Below, in pieces: positions 17,323 through 25,878 of a stretch of 45,625 bases of DNA (position 1 is the first letter of the stretch; every line of letters begins with the position of its first letter). The notes below the pieces were generated by a model, which saw only the letters and a program-made list of their open reading frames with translations, did not search any database and had not been told where the DNA came from. Origin of the DNA: Bacteroidaceae bacterium (GTDB lineage Bacteria; Bacteroidota; Bacteroidia; Bacteroidales; Bacteroidaceae). Location: NCBI GenBank assembly GCA_017617805.1, contig JAFZVN010000008.1, positions 1-45,625 of the forward strand, given 5' to 3'. A program made the position numbers and the translations under genes.

Positions 17323-18432
17323 ATGGAAAGAAAAGTAGCTCTTATCACAGGTGTCACCGGTCAAGACGGTTCTTACCTTTCCGAGTTTCTTTTGGCAAAG
17401 GGATATGAAGTTCACGGCACCATCCGCCGCTCATCAGTGGACTATCGTGAACGCATTGCTCATCTTGAAGGCACTCCCAATTTCCACCTTCATTATGCCG
17501 ATTTGGGTGACTCGATGTCTATGCTCCAAGTGGTGAGTAAGGTGCAGCCCACCGAAATTTATAATCTCGCTGCTCAGTCTCACGTGCAGGTGAGCTTCGA
17601 TTCTCCTGAGTTCACAGCCGATGTGGATGCTGTGGGCGTGCTTCGTGTGCTGGAGGCTGTTCGCCTTTGTGGATTGGCTGACAAGTGCCGCATTTATCAG
17701 GCTTCCACCTCCGAACTGTATGGCAAGGTGGAGGAGGTCCCTCAGAACGAGAACACACCCTTCCATCCTTATTCACCTTATGCAGTGGCGAAGCTCTATG
17801 GCTTCTGGATTGTGAAGGAATACCGCGAGGCCTACAACATGTATTGTTGCTCAGGCATCTTGTTCAACCATGAGAGTGAGCGTCGTGGGGAAACCTTTGT
17901 GACTCGCAAGATCACTCTTGCAGCTGCCCGCATTGCTCAGGGTAAGCAAGATAAGCTCTATTTGGGAAATTTATCCTCTCTTCGTGACTGGGGTTATGCT
18001 AAGGACTACGTGGAGTGCATGTGGTTGATTCTTCAGCAGGAGAAGCCTGAAGATTTCGTGATTGCTACAGGTGTGCAGCATTCTGTACGTGAGTTCGCGT
18101 ACTATGCCTTCAAGGCCGCAGGCATTGAACTGAAATTTGAAGGTGAGGGAATGGAAGAGAAGGGCATCTGTATTGCTGGTCCTGGCAACCTAGTAGGCAA
18201 GACACTCATTGAAGTAAGCCCAGACTTCTACCGTCCCACTGACGTGGTGAATCTTTGGGGAGATCCCACCAAGGCGAAGGAAAAGCTCGGTTGGAATCCT
18301 CAAACCACATCCTTCGAACAGCTTGTTTCCATCATGGTGAAGCATGATATGGAAAAGGTGGCTGCTGATCATGTGGCTTCTGTGATGAGAACAAACTTAG
18401 CTGAATATTTGGAGAAAGGACTTGTGAAGTAG
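17323..18432 (+). CDS. gmd: GDP-mannose 4,6-dehydratase
   Basis: Converts GDP-D-mannose to GDP-4-keto-6-deoxy-D-mannose, the first step toward GDP-L-fucose. It is an extended short-chain dehydrogenase of 369 residues, normal for the family. The NADP site is GVTGQDGSY (10-18). The catalytic triad region is STSELYG (128-134) with Tyr153 and Lys157 in [10 protein letters not shown]. The substrate segment [15 protein letters not shown] is also diagnostic. It forms an operon with fcl, only 4 bp downstream, so the pathway to GDP-fucose is complete here. In Bacteroidales this sugar is used on capsules and surface glycoproteins; no glycosyltransferase or polymer locus is in the window. Confidence 0.97.
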   Translation: MERKVALITGVTGQDGSYLSEFLLAKGYEVHGTIRRSSVDYRERIAHLEGTPNFHLHYADLGDSMSMLQVVSKVQPTEIYNLAAQSHVQVSFDSPEFTADVDAVGVLRVLEAVRLCGLADKCRIYQASTSELYGKVEEVPQNENTPFHPYSPYAVAKLYGFWIVKEYREAYNMYCCSGILFNHESERRGETFVTRKITLAAARIAQGKQDKLYLGNLSSLRDWGYAKDYVECMWLILQQEKPEDFVIATGVQHSVREFAYYAFKAAGIELKFEGEGMEEKGICIAGPGNLVGKTLIEVSPDFYRPTDVVNLWGDPTKAKEKLGWNPQTTSFEQLVSIMVKHDMEKVAADHVASVMRTNLAEYLEKGLVK

Positions 18433-18436
18433 TGTT

Positions 18437-19636
18437 ATGTTAGATAGGAATGCTAAAATATTTGTGGCTGGACATCATGGTCTTGTAGGTTCTGCCATTT
18501 GGAATAACCTCAGAGCCCGTGGTTATGAGAACCTTGTCGGCAAGTCGCATGCTGAGCTTGACTTGCTTGACCCTGTAGCTGTGAAAAAGTTCTTTGATGA
18601 GGAACAGCCCGATGCTGTTGTGTTAGCTGCAGCTCATGTTGGTGGTATCATGGCGAACCTTCAATATCGTGCCGACTTCATCTATCAGAACTTGCAGATT
18701 CAGCAGAACGTGATTGGTGAAGCTTGGAAGCATGGGGTGAAGAAACTACTCTTCCTTGGTTCTACCTGTATCTATCCAGGCGAGGCTCCACAGCCTATGC
18801 CTGAGGATTGTCTGTTGACCTCTCCGCTTGAATACACGAATGAGCCATACGCCATCGCCAAGATTGCAGGCTTGAAGATGTGCGAGAGCTTCAATCTTCA
18901 ATATGGCACCAACTATATCGCTGTGATGCCGACCAACCTCTATGGTCCTAATGACAACTTCCATCTTGAGAACTCTCATGTGCTCCCTGCTATGATTCGA
19001 AAGATTCACTTGGCAAAGTGTCTGAATGAGGGGGATTGGGAAGCTGTTCGCAAGGATTTGGGTCTTCGTCCCGTTTCGATGAAGATTCCTAAGATGGTTG
19101 ATGGACAAGGTGCACAGAAAGACGCGGAATCGAATGCTACTCAGACTGTGATGGCCACAGCCATGAGCGACGAATACACTATTCTTCAGGTGTTGCGTCA
19201 TTATGGCATTACGCCCCAAGCTGTCACGTTGTGGGGAACAGGAGCTCCTCTGCGTGAATTCTTGTGGAGCGAAGAAATGGCGGATGCTTCAGTACATTGT
19301 CTCCTCAACGTCGATTTCAAGGATGTGATGGACAAGAGTGACTTTGTCATTAATCGCGATGGCATCAAAGAAGTTCGCAACTGTCACATTAATGTAGGTA
19401 CGGGTAAAGAATTATCTATCAAGGAAGTGGCAGAACGCATTATGCAGGAGATTGGTTTCAAGGGCGAACTCCGTTGGGATTCAACCAAACCCGATGGAAC
19501 GTTAAGAAAACTCACAGATGTGTCGAAGCTTCATCGTCTTGGTTGGCATCACACCATCGAGATAGACGAAGGCATCCACCGACTCTACGAATGGTATTTG
19601 CAGGGCATTTGTATCAATCACAAGCAAGGGTTGTAG
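18437..19636 (+). CDS. fcl: GDP-L-fucose synthase
   Basis: An epimerase-reductase that makes GDP-L-fucose from the Gmd product using NADPH. The nucleotide motif is AGHHGLVGSA (11-20). The catalytic Tyr138 and Lys142 are in EPYAIAKIAG, with GSTCIYP (108-114) upstream. The protein has 399 residues, against about 320 in Escherichia coli. The excess is mostly an insertion at about residues 195-240 (rich in Lys/Asp, between HLAKCLNEG and LQVLRHYGI), which long Bacteroidales versions also have. The ATG is 4 bp after the gmd stop. A strong palindromic terminator starts 15 bp after the stop codon. Confidence 0.95.
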   Translation: MLDRNAKIFVAGHHGLVGSAIWNNLRARGYENLVGKSHAELDLLDPVAVKKFFDEEQPDAVVLAAAHVGGIMANLQYRADFIYQNLQIQQNVIGEAWKHGVKKLLFLGSTCIYPGEAPQPMPEDCLLTSPLEYTNEPYAIAKIAGLKMCESFNLQYGTNYIAVMPTNLYGPNDNFHLENSHVLPAMIRKIHLAKCLNEGDWEAVRKDLGLRPVSMKIPKMVDGQGAQKDAESNATQTVMATAMSDEYTILQVLRHYGITPQAVTLWGTGAPLREFLWSEEMADASVHCLLNVDFKDVMDKSDFVINRDGIKEVRNCHINVGTGKELSIKEVAERIMQEIGFKGELRWDSTKPDGTLRKLTDVSKLHRLGWHHTIEIDEGIHRLYEWYLQGICINHKQGL

Positions 19637-19651
19637 AAAAAGGAAAAAAGC

Positions 19652-19683
19652 AAGAAGATGGGTACTGCAGTACCCATCTTCTT
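19652..19683. terminator. Perfect 32-bp palindrome, bidirectional terminator of fcl and the acidic-protein gene
   Basis: The sequence is fully self-complementary about the point between 19667 and 19668, with core GATGGGTACTGCAGTACCCATC and arms starting AAGAA and ending TTCTT. As RNA it would form a stem of up to 14-16 bp with almost no loop. A T-rich run (TTCTTTGTT) follows on the plus strand, and AAGAAG with TTTTTTCC follows on the other, so it can terminate both convergent genes. Confidence 0.75.
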
Positions 19684-19709
19684 TGTTGGTTGTTGTGATG
19701 TAGGGTCAA

Positions 19710-20564
19710 TCACTCTTCTTCGTCTGAGATGTCATCGATGGAGTCAATGTCTTCAATTTGGATGTTGCTCTCATCGGGTTCCTCATCATCTTCCTCTTCT
19801 TCGATATCGCCATCGAGCTTTTTCAGTTCCTCATCATCCATGTCCTCCTCTTCCTCTTCTTCTACCTCTTCCTCGATATCCATGTCATCGTCAAACTCTT
19901 CGTCTTCTTCTGATTCTTCGATGGTGTGTCTGCGGCGTTTCTTGCGGCCATCATCTTCTTCATCGATGCTGTAATCGATATGGACTTTCTCTACTTTGGG
20001 TTTCGGTTTCATGAAGATTCCTTCAATCCAGCCGCCGCGTTCGATTTCAAGCACTTCGTAATCATCTTCTTTGCGGCGGTCGATGATGCCACCTTCCTTG
20101 TGCATGATTTTCTCAGGCATGATGGTGCAGTCAACGAAGAAGGCCGATTCGATGATGTCCTGGATTGCGAGAGGAAGTCCCTTCCAGCCTGTGCCAAGGT
20201 TGTGGTTGATGAGTTCGAGCACTTCCCATGCTTCGAGATGTTGGATGTTCTCGAGCGTGAGGTCTGTCACCTTGGTGAGGGGATGCTTGCGAATGGCAAT
20301 GGCATTGTTGCCGTTCTCGTCGGGTGTGGAGAAGACCTCGTAGCCAATGTCTTCTAATTGGTTCACTTTGTTGGCTTCTTCTCTTCTGAGGAACTGGATG
20401 TCGAACACCTGCTTGATGATGTTCATGTAGTGCTTTTCGTTCTCAGCATAGTCATCGCGCTTCTTTTTGGCATCGATGATCATCTGGCTGAGTTCGCTGG
20501 GTGTTACTTTCCAGACATTCCCTTTGTTGAGGTCGTCGAGCGACATCTTTGTTTTTTGTTTCAT
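19710..20564 (-). CDS. Hypothetical protein with a very acidic C-terminal tail
   Basis: A 284-residue cytoplasmic protein of no family I recognise. The N-terminal two thirds are a mixed-charge globular region (for example VTPSELSQMIIDAKKKRDDY, then LTLENIQHLEAWEVLELINHN). The last 75 residues are almost entirely Asp/Glu with a few hydrophobic spacers, broken only by one basic patch (RKKRRRH) near residue 210. Such tails suggest binding to basic proteins or metal, but this is inference. The ATG at 20564 (MKQKTKMSL) fits the upstream -7 element; MSLDDLN at 20546 is an alternative. Alone on the minus strand, converging on fcl across the palindromic terminator. Confidence 0.8.
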   Translation of the reverse strand: MKQKTKMSLDDLNKGNVWKVTPSELSQMIIDAKKKRDDYAENEKHYMNIIKQVFDIQFLRREEANKVNQLEDIGYEVFSTPDENGNNAIAIRKHPLTKVTDLTLENIQHLEAWEVLELINHNLGTGWKGLPLAIQDIIESAFFVDCTIMPEKIMHKEGGIIDRRKEDDYEVLEIERGGWIEGIFMKPKPKVEKVHIDYSIDEEDDGRKKRRRHTIEESEEDEEFDDDMDIEEEVEEEEEEDMDDEELKKLDGDIEEEEDDEEPDESNIQIEDIDSIDDISDEEE

Positions 20565-20612
20565 TGTGTTATAAAATAAATAATGTGTATTGCATTTCTT
20601 ACAGATTGGCTG

Positions 20613-20620
20613 CAAAGGTA
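20613..20620 (-). promoter_or_regulatory. Predicted -7 element (TACCTTTG) for the acidic-protein gene
   Basis: The minus strand TACCTTTG lies 48 bp before the ATG at 20564. Confidence 0.6.
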
Positions 20621-20684
20621 CAAAAAAATGTGCAACAAATGTAAAAAATGCGAGAGATAGTTATTCGGTTTCATTTATTTTCTC

Positions 20685-20692
20685 TAACTTTG
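20685..20692 (+). promoter_or_regulatory. Predicted -7 element (TAACTTTG) for the operon starting at 20778
   Basis: TAACTTTG lies 85 bp before the ATG of the TPR lipoprotein. It is the only good plus-strand element ahead of the five-gene run to 25874, whose internal gaps are 26, 4, 0 and 51 bp. Confidence 0.6.
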
Positions 20693-20777
20693 TAGGTGAG
20701 TTTCATTTGAAGAATTAAAAAAGCGAGATTCATTGAATGGCATTTGGTGCATGGTGAAGTAAGAAAATATACAGAGT

Positions 20778-21785
20778 ATGACACATAATAATAATATATT
20801 GGTTGCTGTCAGCATATTTGCGCTGACGGGTTTTTCTATGTTGGGTGCTGTATGTGTAGGCTGCCATCAAAACACTCTGGTTTTGACGAGCGAGCAGCAT
20901 GATTCTATTTTCGAGGAAATACTTGATGTCAATCCTCAACAGGCTTTGTCGTGGGCTGACAGCATGGAGGCGGTTAAGGCTGAGAGTCAAGTGAGAGTCG
21001 CATTCTATCGTGCGAAAATTTATAACGAATTGGGACAGAAGCAGCGGGCTGAGGAATGGTGTGACAAGGCGCTGGAGGGGGACGATTTACAGGAAGAGAG
21101 CAGCGAACTCTTCTATGCTGCTTCTGACTTGAAAATCAAAATCCTGACCTATAAGGATGAGTTTGAAGAGGCACTGGAAACTGCACGGACGGTCTTTGAT
21201 ATCAGTCGCTCGGACACATCGCCCGAAGGAATCCAATGGTCGGCTGTGCTGTTGCATGAGTTGGGGTATTGTCAGATGCAATTGGGCGATTATCATGAGG
21301 CTGAGAACAGTTTCAGTCAGGCTTACATCGCCTTGAAGCAGATGGCCTGCTCCTCTCCCAACTATGATAATTTGCTTACTTATGCCCGTGTGTCGTACAA
21401 CATCTTGGATGCCTATACCAGCACGGGGCAGTTAGAAAAGGCCAGTGAATGGGTGCCATCGACGGAGGAAGCTGTGATGGAGTTTGTCTCATCGCCTGAT
21501 TGCTCTGAGGATGAGCGAGTGGATTATTTGGGTGGTCTTACCCTGCAGAAAGCACTGATTCTGGTTCAAACAGGTCATCGCGAGGAGGCTGATGCCCTTT
21601 ACGCTGAAGTGCTGAATTCGGATTATGCTGAAACGGCGTTGGGCGTTTTGGAGCGTTGCAGTTATCTGGAGAAGGCTGGCCGTTATGATGATATCACAGA
21701 GATGATGCCGCTCATCGACTCAGTAGCTGCCACATGGGGCACTCCTGCTACCTTTGAACATCTGGAGAAATATCGTAAGAATTAA
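20778..21785 (+). CDS. TPR lipoprotein resembling the sensor part of a two-component regulator
   Basis: A 335-residue protein with an N-terminal hydrophobic segment ending in LGAVCVGC, a plausible lipobox. Helical TPR-like repeats follow: ALSWADSMEAVKAESQVRVAFYRAKIYNELGQ summarised as units near residues 50-90, 95-140, 150-190 (LHELGYCQMQLGDYHEAENSFSQAY region), 215-275 and 280-330. The final VAATWGTPATFEHLEKYRKN segment resembles the hinge of Prevotella TPR sensors that normally continue into a transmembrane helix and kinase or DNA-binding domain. Here the chain stops at that point. It may be a truncated sensor or a free binding protein. The next gene (AICAR transformylase) begins 26 bp later. 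Function unknown. Confidence 0.72.
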   Translation: MTHNNNILVAVSIFALTGFSMLGAVCVGCHQNTLVLTSEQHDSIFEEILDVNPQQALSWADSMEAVKAESQVRVAFYRAKIYNELGQKQRAEEWCDKALEGDDLQEESSELFYAASDLKIKILTYKDEFEEALETARTVFDISRSDTSPEGIQWSAVLLHELGYCQMQLGDYHEAENSFSQAYIALKQMACSSPNYDNLLTYARVSYNILDAYTSTGQLEKASEWVPSTEEAVMEFVSSPDCSEDERVDYLGGLTLQKALILVQTGHREEADALYAEVLNSDYAETALGVLERCSYLEKAGRYDDITEMMPLIDSVAATWGTPATFEHLEKYRKN

Positions 21786-21811
21786 TAAGCAATAAAACAC
21801 AATTTAACAAG

Positions 21812-22993
21812 ATGAAAGAATTAGCTCTGAAGTATGGCTGCAATCCCAATCAAAAGCCATCACGTGTGTATATGGAGGAGGGTGAACTTCCTATCGAAGT
21901 GCTCAATGGCCGCCCTGGTTACATTAATCTGCTTGACGCATTTAATAGTTGGCAGTTAGTGAAGGAACTGAAGGCTGCCACAGGCATGCCATCAGCTGCA
22001 TCGTTCAAGCATGTGAGCCCTGCAGGAGCTGCAGTAGGTGCTCCACTAAGCGACACGCTGAAGAAGATTTACTTTGTGGATGACGTGAAGATTCCACTCA
22101 CTCCCATAGCCACGGCTTATGCTCGTGCCCGTGGTGCTGACCGTATGTCTTCATTTGGCGATTTCATTGCACTGTCTGACACTTGCGACGAAGCCACAGC
22201 CACCCTCATCAAGCGTGAGGTGAGCGATGGCATCATCGCTCCTGACTACACACCAGAAGCTTTGGAAATTCTGAGGGCTAAGCGTAACGGCACCTATTGT
22301 GTCATTAAGATGGATCCAAACTACACGCCTGCACCCATCGAGCGTAAGCAGGTGTTTGGCATCACTTTCGAGCAGGGCCGTAACGAGATTGACCTTACGG
22401 GAGACAATCTCTTCGAAAACATCCCAACGGACAACAAGGATATCCCTGCTGATGCGAAGCGTGATCTGAAGATTGCGCTTATCACCCTGAAATACACGCA
22501 GTCAAATTCTGTTTGCTATGTGAAGGATGGTCAGGCCATCGGCATTGGTGCTGGTCAGCAGAGCCGTATCCATTGTACACGTTTGGCAGGCAACAAAGCC
22601 GATATTTGGTGGCTGCGTCAATGTCCGAAGGTGTTGGCATTGCCTTTCAAGAGCGACATCCGTCGTGCAGACCGTGACAACACCATCGACGTCTATATCG
22701 GTGATGAATATGAGGATGTGCTTCGTGAGGGCACTTGGCAGAACTTCTTCACCGAGAAACCTGAGCCACTCACTGCGGCAGAGAAGAAGGAATGGCTGAA
22801 GAAGAACACCAATGTGTGTCTTGGCTCGGATGCATTCTTCCCATTCGGCGACAACATCGAGCGTGCTCACAAGAGTGGTGTACAATACATCGCTCAGGCA
22901 GGTGGCTCTGTGCGTGACGACAATGTCATCGAGACCTGCAACAAGTATGGCATCGCTATGGCATTCACTGGCATTCGCCTCTTCCACCATTAA
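21812..22993 (+). CDS. AICAR transformylase (stand-alone formyltransferase half of PurH)
   Basis: Transfers a formyl group from 10-formyl-tetrahydrofolate to AICAR, making FAICAR, the penultimate step to IMP. The 393 residues cover only the formyltransferase domain. It opens LALKYGCNPNQKPSRV, then YINLLDAFNSWQLVKEL (37-53). The catalytic Lys66-His67 pair is in ASFKHVSPAGAA. The late QSRIHCTRLAGNKAD region and the C-terminal GGSVRDDNVI follow the family. The IMP cyclohydrolase domain that normally precedes it is absent and is encoded at 40223-40816. It sits in a run of unrelated genes, 4 bp before a small basic protein gene. Some Bacteroidales carry such a free form besides a full PurH; here both domains appear only as separate genes, as far as the window shows. 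Confidence 0.93.
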   Translation: MKELALKYGCNPNQKPSRVYMEEGELPIEVLNGRPGYINLLDAFNSWQLVKELKAATGMPSAASFKHVSPAGAAVGAPLSDTLKKIYFVDDVKIPLTPIATAYARARGADRMSSFGDFIALSDTCDEATATLIKREVSDGIIAPDYTPEALEILRAKRNGTYCVIKMDPNYTPAPIERKQVFGITFEQGRNEIDLTGDNLFENIPTDNKDIPADAKRDLKIALITLKYTQSNSVCYVKDGQAIGIGAGQQSRIHCTRLAGNKADIWWLRQCPKVLALPFKSDIRRADRDNTIDVYIGDEYEDVLREGTWQNFFTEKPEPLTAAEKKEWLKKNTNVCLGSDAFFPFGDNIERAHKSGVQYIAQAGGSVRDDNVIETCNKYGIAMAFTGIRLFHH

Positions 22994-22997
22994 TTTT

Positions 22998-23207
22998 ATG
23001 GCATCAGACAGCGAAATCCAGTATGCCATCATGAATGGCATCAACTTCAGTAAGGCGAAAAGCGAGAAAAAAGACGACGCCAACAAGGTGAAGACCAAGG
23101 CTCGCAAGAAAGCCTATCAGACAGGTTCCCACAAATCGGGTGCGGCGAAGCATAAGGCGGAGATACGTCAGCGAGTAAAGAACCGTGCCTCTCAACGGAA
23201 AGGATAA
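22998..23207 (+). CDS. Small lysine-rich protein of unknown function
   Basis: A 69-residue basic protein (MASDSEIQYAIMNGINFSK..., then a tail of Lys/Arg/Ala/His such as KARKKAYQTGSHKSG and IRQRVKNRASQRKG). It has no signal or membrane segment and no family I know. Its reality is supported by spacing: the ATG is 4 bp after the transformylase stop, and its TAA is immediately followed by the ATG of the lytic transglycosylase gene. The tail suggests binding to nucleic acid or another polyanion (inference). Part of the same plus-strand operon. Confidence 0.65.
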   Translation: MASDSEIQYAIMNGINFSKAKSEKKDDANKVKTKARKKAYQTGSHKSGAAKHKAEIRQRVKNRASQRKG

Positions 23208-24392
23208 ATGACCGTGCGTGGGTGCATCCTTCTGTGTTTACTGCTCAGCATCATTGCGTGTGACCCCTCTGGGTCTGGCAATACTGCTGAGCAGTCTCCG
23301 TATGCTACCCACAACACGAATGGCAACCCTCATTTCGACTTGCCCGACATTCAGCAGAATGGTGAACTCATTGTCTTGACACTCTATGGTCCTGAAAGTT
23401 ACTTTGAATTTCGTGGAGAGGACTTTGGTGTGCAGTTCATGATAGCCCGCGAGTATGCTAAAAGCATCGGTGTAAGTATCCGGGTGGAAATGGCTCGAAA
23501 TCAGCAAGAACTATTGTGGAAAGTCATGAATGGCGAGGGTGACTTCATCGCCTTCCAAATGGATTGTACCGACTCGCTCAGCACTCAGCTCGACTTTGTG
23601 GGAGAGAGGGTATTGTCTACCTTCATGGATAGTCTTTCTCAACAGCGTAAGGATGCTTTGCTCTGTTCACGTCAGCATGCGGCATGGGCAGTCAGAAAGG
23701 ATTCGCCTCTCTTGTCTGCTTCGTTGTCGAAGTGGATGCAGCAACACCATCAGGACTTCTTTGCCTACACGACCATCCGCATCAAATCGAGTGGGGGACG
23801 CACCTACACTCCTCGTCGTAAAGTGTCCTCGCCAATACAGAATGCTTCCAAGGGACAAATCTCGCTCTATGATGACCTCTTCAAGCAGTATTCTCTTCAA
23901 TGTGGATGGGATTGGCGACTGATGGCTGCACAAGCTTATCAGGAATCGACATTCGACCCACAAGCGGTGTCGCATATGGGTGCGATGGGCTTGATGCAGC
24001 TGATGCCAGGTACAGCACGCGATGTGGGTGTCTCGCAGTCAGAGGTGTTTGAACCTGCCAGCAATGTGCGTGGTGCCACGAAACTCATTAATCAACTCAA
24101 CACCCACTATTCGTTCATCACCGATGCAGATGAACGTCTCAACTTCATCTTGGCAGCCTATAATGCGGGGCCTGGTCATTTGGATGATGCACGGGCTCTG
24201 GCTGAAAAATATGGAAAGAATCCCAATGTGTGGTTGGGCAATGTGGATGTGTTCGTGTTGAAGATGAGCGAGCCTGACTATTACAATCAGCCAGAGGCGA
24301 AGCACGGCTATTTCAGAGGCTCTGAGACCTACGACTATGTGAACAGCATCCGTACCCGTTGGGGCGAATACAAACAGAAAATCAGACGCTAA
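23208..24392 (+). CDS. MltF-like membrane-bound lytic murein transglycosylase
   Basis: Cleaves peptidoglycan glycan strands to anhydro-muropeptides at the membrane. The 394 residues begin with a lipoprotein signal whose lipobox is SIIAC (Cys18). Residues 50-200 form a solute-binding-protein-like module (GELIVLTLYGPESYF, then DFGVQFMIAREYAK). Residues 225-390 are an SLT domain with catalytic Glu246 in AQAYQESTFDP, then MGLMQLMPGTA and FILAAYNAGPGH. That two-module order is characteristic of MltF. The first codon follows the preceding TAA with no gap, so it is coupled to the small basic gene. The spacer after it holds an octamer repeat and then an antiporter gene. Confidence 0.9.
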   Translation: MTVRGCILLCLLLSIIACDPSGSGNTAEQSPYATHNTNGNPHFDLPDIQQNGELIVLTLYGPESYFEFRGEDFGVQFMIAREYAKSIGVSIRVEMARNQQELLWKVMNGEGDFIAFQMDCTDSLSTQLDFVGERVLSTFMDSLSQQRKDALLCSRQHAAWAVRKDSPLLSASLSKWMQQHHQDFFAYTTIRIKSSGGRTYTPRRKVSSPIQNASKGQISLYDDLFKQYSLQCGWDWRLMAAQAYQESTFDPQAVSHMGAMGLMQLMPGTARDVGVSQSEVFEPASNVRGATKLINQLNTHYSFITDADERLNFILAAYNAGPGHLDDARALAEKYGKNPNVWLGNVDVFVLKMSEPDYYNQPEAKHGYFRGSETYDYVNSIRTRWGEYKQKIRR

Positions 24393-24398
24393 CCCCAA

Positions 24399-24438
24399 CT
24401 TCAATATTTCAACTCTTCAATCCTTCAACACTTCAATT
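24399..24438. repeat. Octamer tandem array, 5 units of CTTCAAYN type
   Basis: Five 8-bp units, CTTCAATA, TTTCAACT, CTTCAATC, CTTCAACA and CTTCAATT, occupy nearly the whole 51-bp gap between the transglycosylase stop and the antiporter start, ending 5 bp before the ATG. Copy number would therefore change the leader length of the antiporter gene. Confidence 0.8.
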
Positions 24439-24443
24439 CTATA

Positions 24444-25874
24444 ATGAAACTTCCGCATCCGCTCGTTGCATTGATTCCCATCCTGGTGCTGATAGGCATG
24501 TTAAGCACGGTGATTTACCTCTTCGGTAGTGACTCACTGAGTGGTGGCAGTCAGATTGCCCTCATCATGGGTACTGCTGTCTGTGTGGCCATCTCTATGA
24601 CGGTTTATCGAGTTCCTTGGAAAGCATTCGAACAGCGCATCACAAAGACGATTGGTGATGTGGCTATCACATTGCTTATCCTATTAGCTGTGGGCATGCT
24701 CTCAGGGTCTTGGATGATTAGCGGTGTAGTGCCCACCTTGATTTATTATGGTGTGCAAATCATGTCACCTCAGTTCTTCTTGGTAAGTGCTTGCATCATT
24801 TGTGCCCTTGTGTCCTTGCTTTCAGGCAGTTCTTGGACAACGGTAGCAACGATAGGTGTGGCGCTCTTGGGCATTAGTGAGGCATTGGGCATCAGTACGG
24901 CTTGGACAGCAGGTGCCATTATTTCAGGGGCTTACTTTGGCGACAAGATGTCACCGCTTAGCGACACTACTATCTTGGCTTCATCCATCACAGGCACAGA
25001 CCTCTTTGTCCATATCCGCTATATGATGTACACCACTGTGCCCACCTTCCTCATCACGCTCACCATCTTTTTCATTGCAGGATTTGGCAATGGAGAAGGG
25101 ACGGAACTGCATGTAGCGGAATATACGGAAGGGTTGGCTAATACTTTTAACATCTCCCTCTGGACATTACTGGTTCCTGTTTTGACGGGCATTCTGATTT
25201 CACGTAGGATTCCCTCCGTCATCACACTTTTTGCCTCAGCCATCTTGGCAGGCATCATGGCACTCATCATGCAGCCTCATATTCTTTGTCTGATATCCAA
25301 TACAGAAGAGCTTTCCTCATCGATGTCGTTGGTGAAGGGATTGGCAATCACTTATTATGGTGCCACGGCTGTTGATACAGGCAGTGCAGCCCTCAACGAC
25401 CTTATCTCTACAGGTGGTATGGCTGGCATGCTCAATACCATTTGGCTCATCCTATGTGCCATGTGCTTTGGTTCCGTGATGGTGGCAAGTGGCATGATAG
25501 AGAGCATCACTCGGGTCATCATCCGTTTTGCCAAAAGCCGATTCAGCCTTGTCTCCACAACGGTAGGTACAGGTCTTTTCCTCAACATCACCACAGGCGA
25601 CCAATTCATCTCCATCGTACTTACTGCCGATATGTATCGCAATGCCTATCGTCAGCAGGGTTACGAATCCCGTCTGCTCAGTCGTACGACTGAAGATGTC
25701 GCGACGGTCACTTCAGTGTTGGTGCCATGGAACACATGCGGTATGACCCAGGCTGCTGTGTTGGGGGTGCCTACACTCGTCTATCTCCCATACTGTTTCT
25801 TCAACATCATCAGTCCGTTGATGACATTGTTCATTGCGGCGATAGGGTGGAAAATCAAAAAAAAATCTTGTTAA
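24444..25874 (+). CDS. NhaC-family Na+/H+ antiporter
   Basis: A 476-residue inner-membrane protein with about eleven to twelve hydrophobic segments. The conserved NhaC region is visible in SLLSGSSWTTVATIGVALLG (about 128-147), followed by GAIISGAYFGDKMSPLSDTT, which holds the acidic residues for ion exchange. A second repeat half has VTSVLVPWNTCGMTQA near the C-terminus. The family exchanges Na+ (or other cations or small anions such as malate/lactate in some members) for H+. It is last in the plus-strand run from 20778 and converges on a lipoprotein gene with only 4 bp between. A second NhaC-type gene lies at 26439 on the opposite strand. Confidence 0.9.
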   Translation: MKLPHPLVALIPILVLIGMLSTVIYLFGSDSLSGGSQIALIMGTAVCVAISMTVYRVPWKAFEQRITKTIGDVAITLLILLAVGMLSGSWMISGVVPTLIYYGVQIMSPQFFLVSACIICALVSLLSGSSWTTVATIGVALLGISEALGISTAWTAGAIISGAYFGDKMSPLSDTTILASSITGTDLFVHIRYMMYTTVPTFLITLTIFFIAGFGNGEGTELHVAEYTEGLANTFNISLWTLLVPVLTGILISRRIPSVITLFASAILAGIMALIMQPHILCLISNTEELSSSMSLVKGLAITYYGATAVDTGSAALNDLISTGGMAGMLNTIWLILCAMCFGSVMVASGMIESITRVIIRFAKSRFSLVSTTVGTGLFLNITTGDQFISIVLTADMYRNAYRQQGYESRLLSRTTEDVATVTSVLVPWNTCGMTQAAVLGVPTLVYLPYCFFNIISPLMTLFIAAIGWKIKKKSC

Positions 25875-25878
25875 ACGT

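Noticed and set aside
17323-19636. gmd-fcl as part of a capsule or O-antigen cluster.
   Set aside because: No glycosyltransferase, flippase or polymerase gene lies nearby; only the GDP-fucose pathway is present.
19729-19974. Plus-strand poly-serine open frame.
   Set aside because: It is the mirror image of the Asp/Glu-rich tail (GAA/GAT read backward gives TCN/TTC); not a gene.
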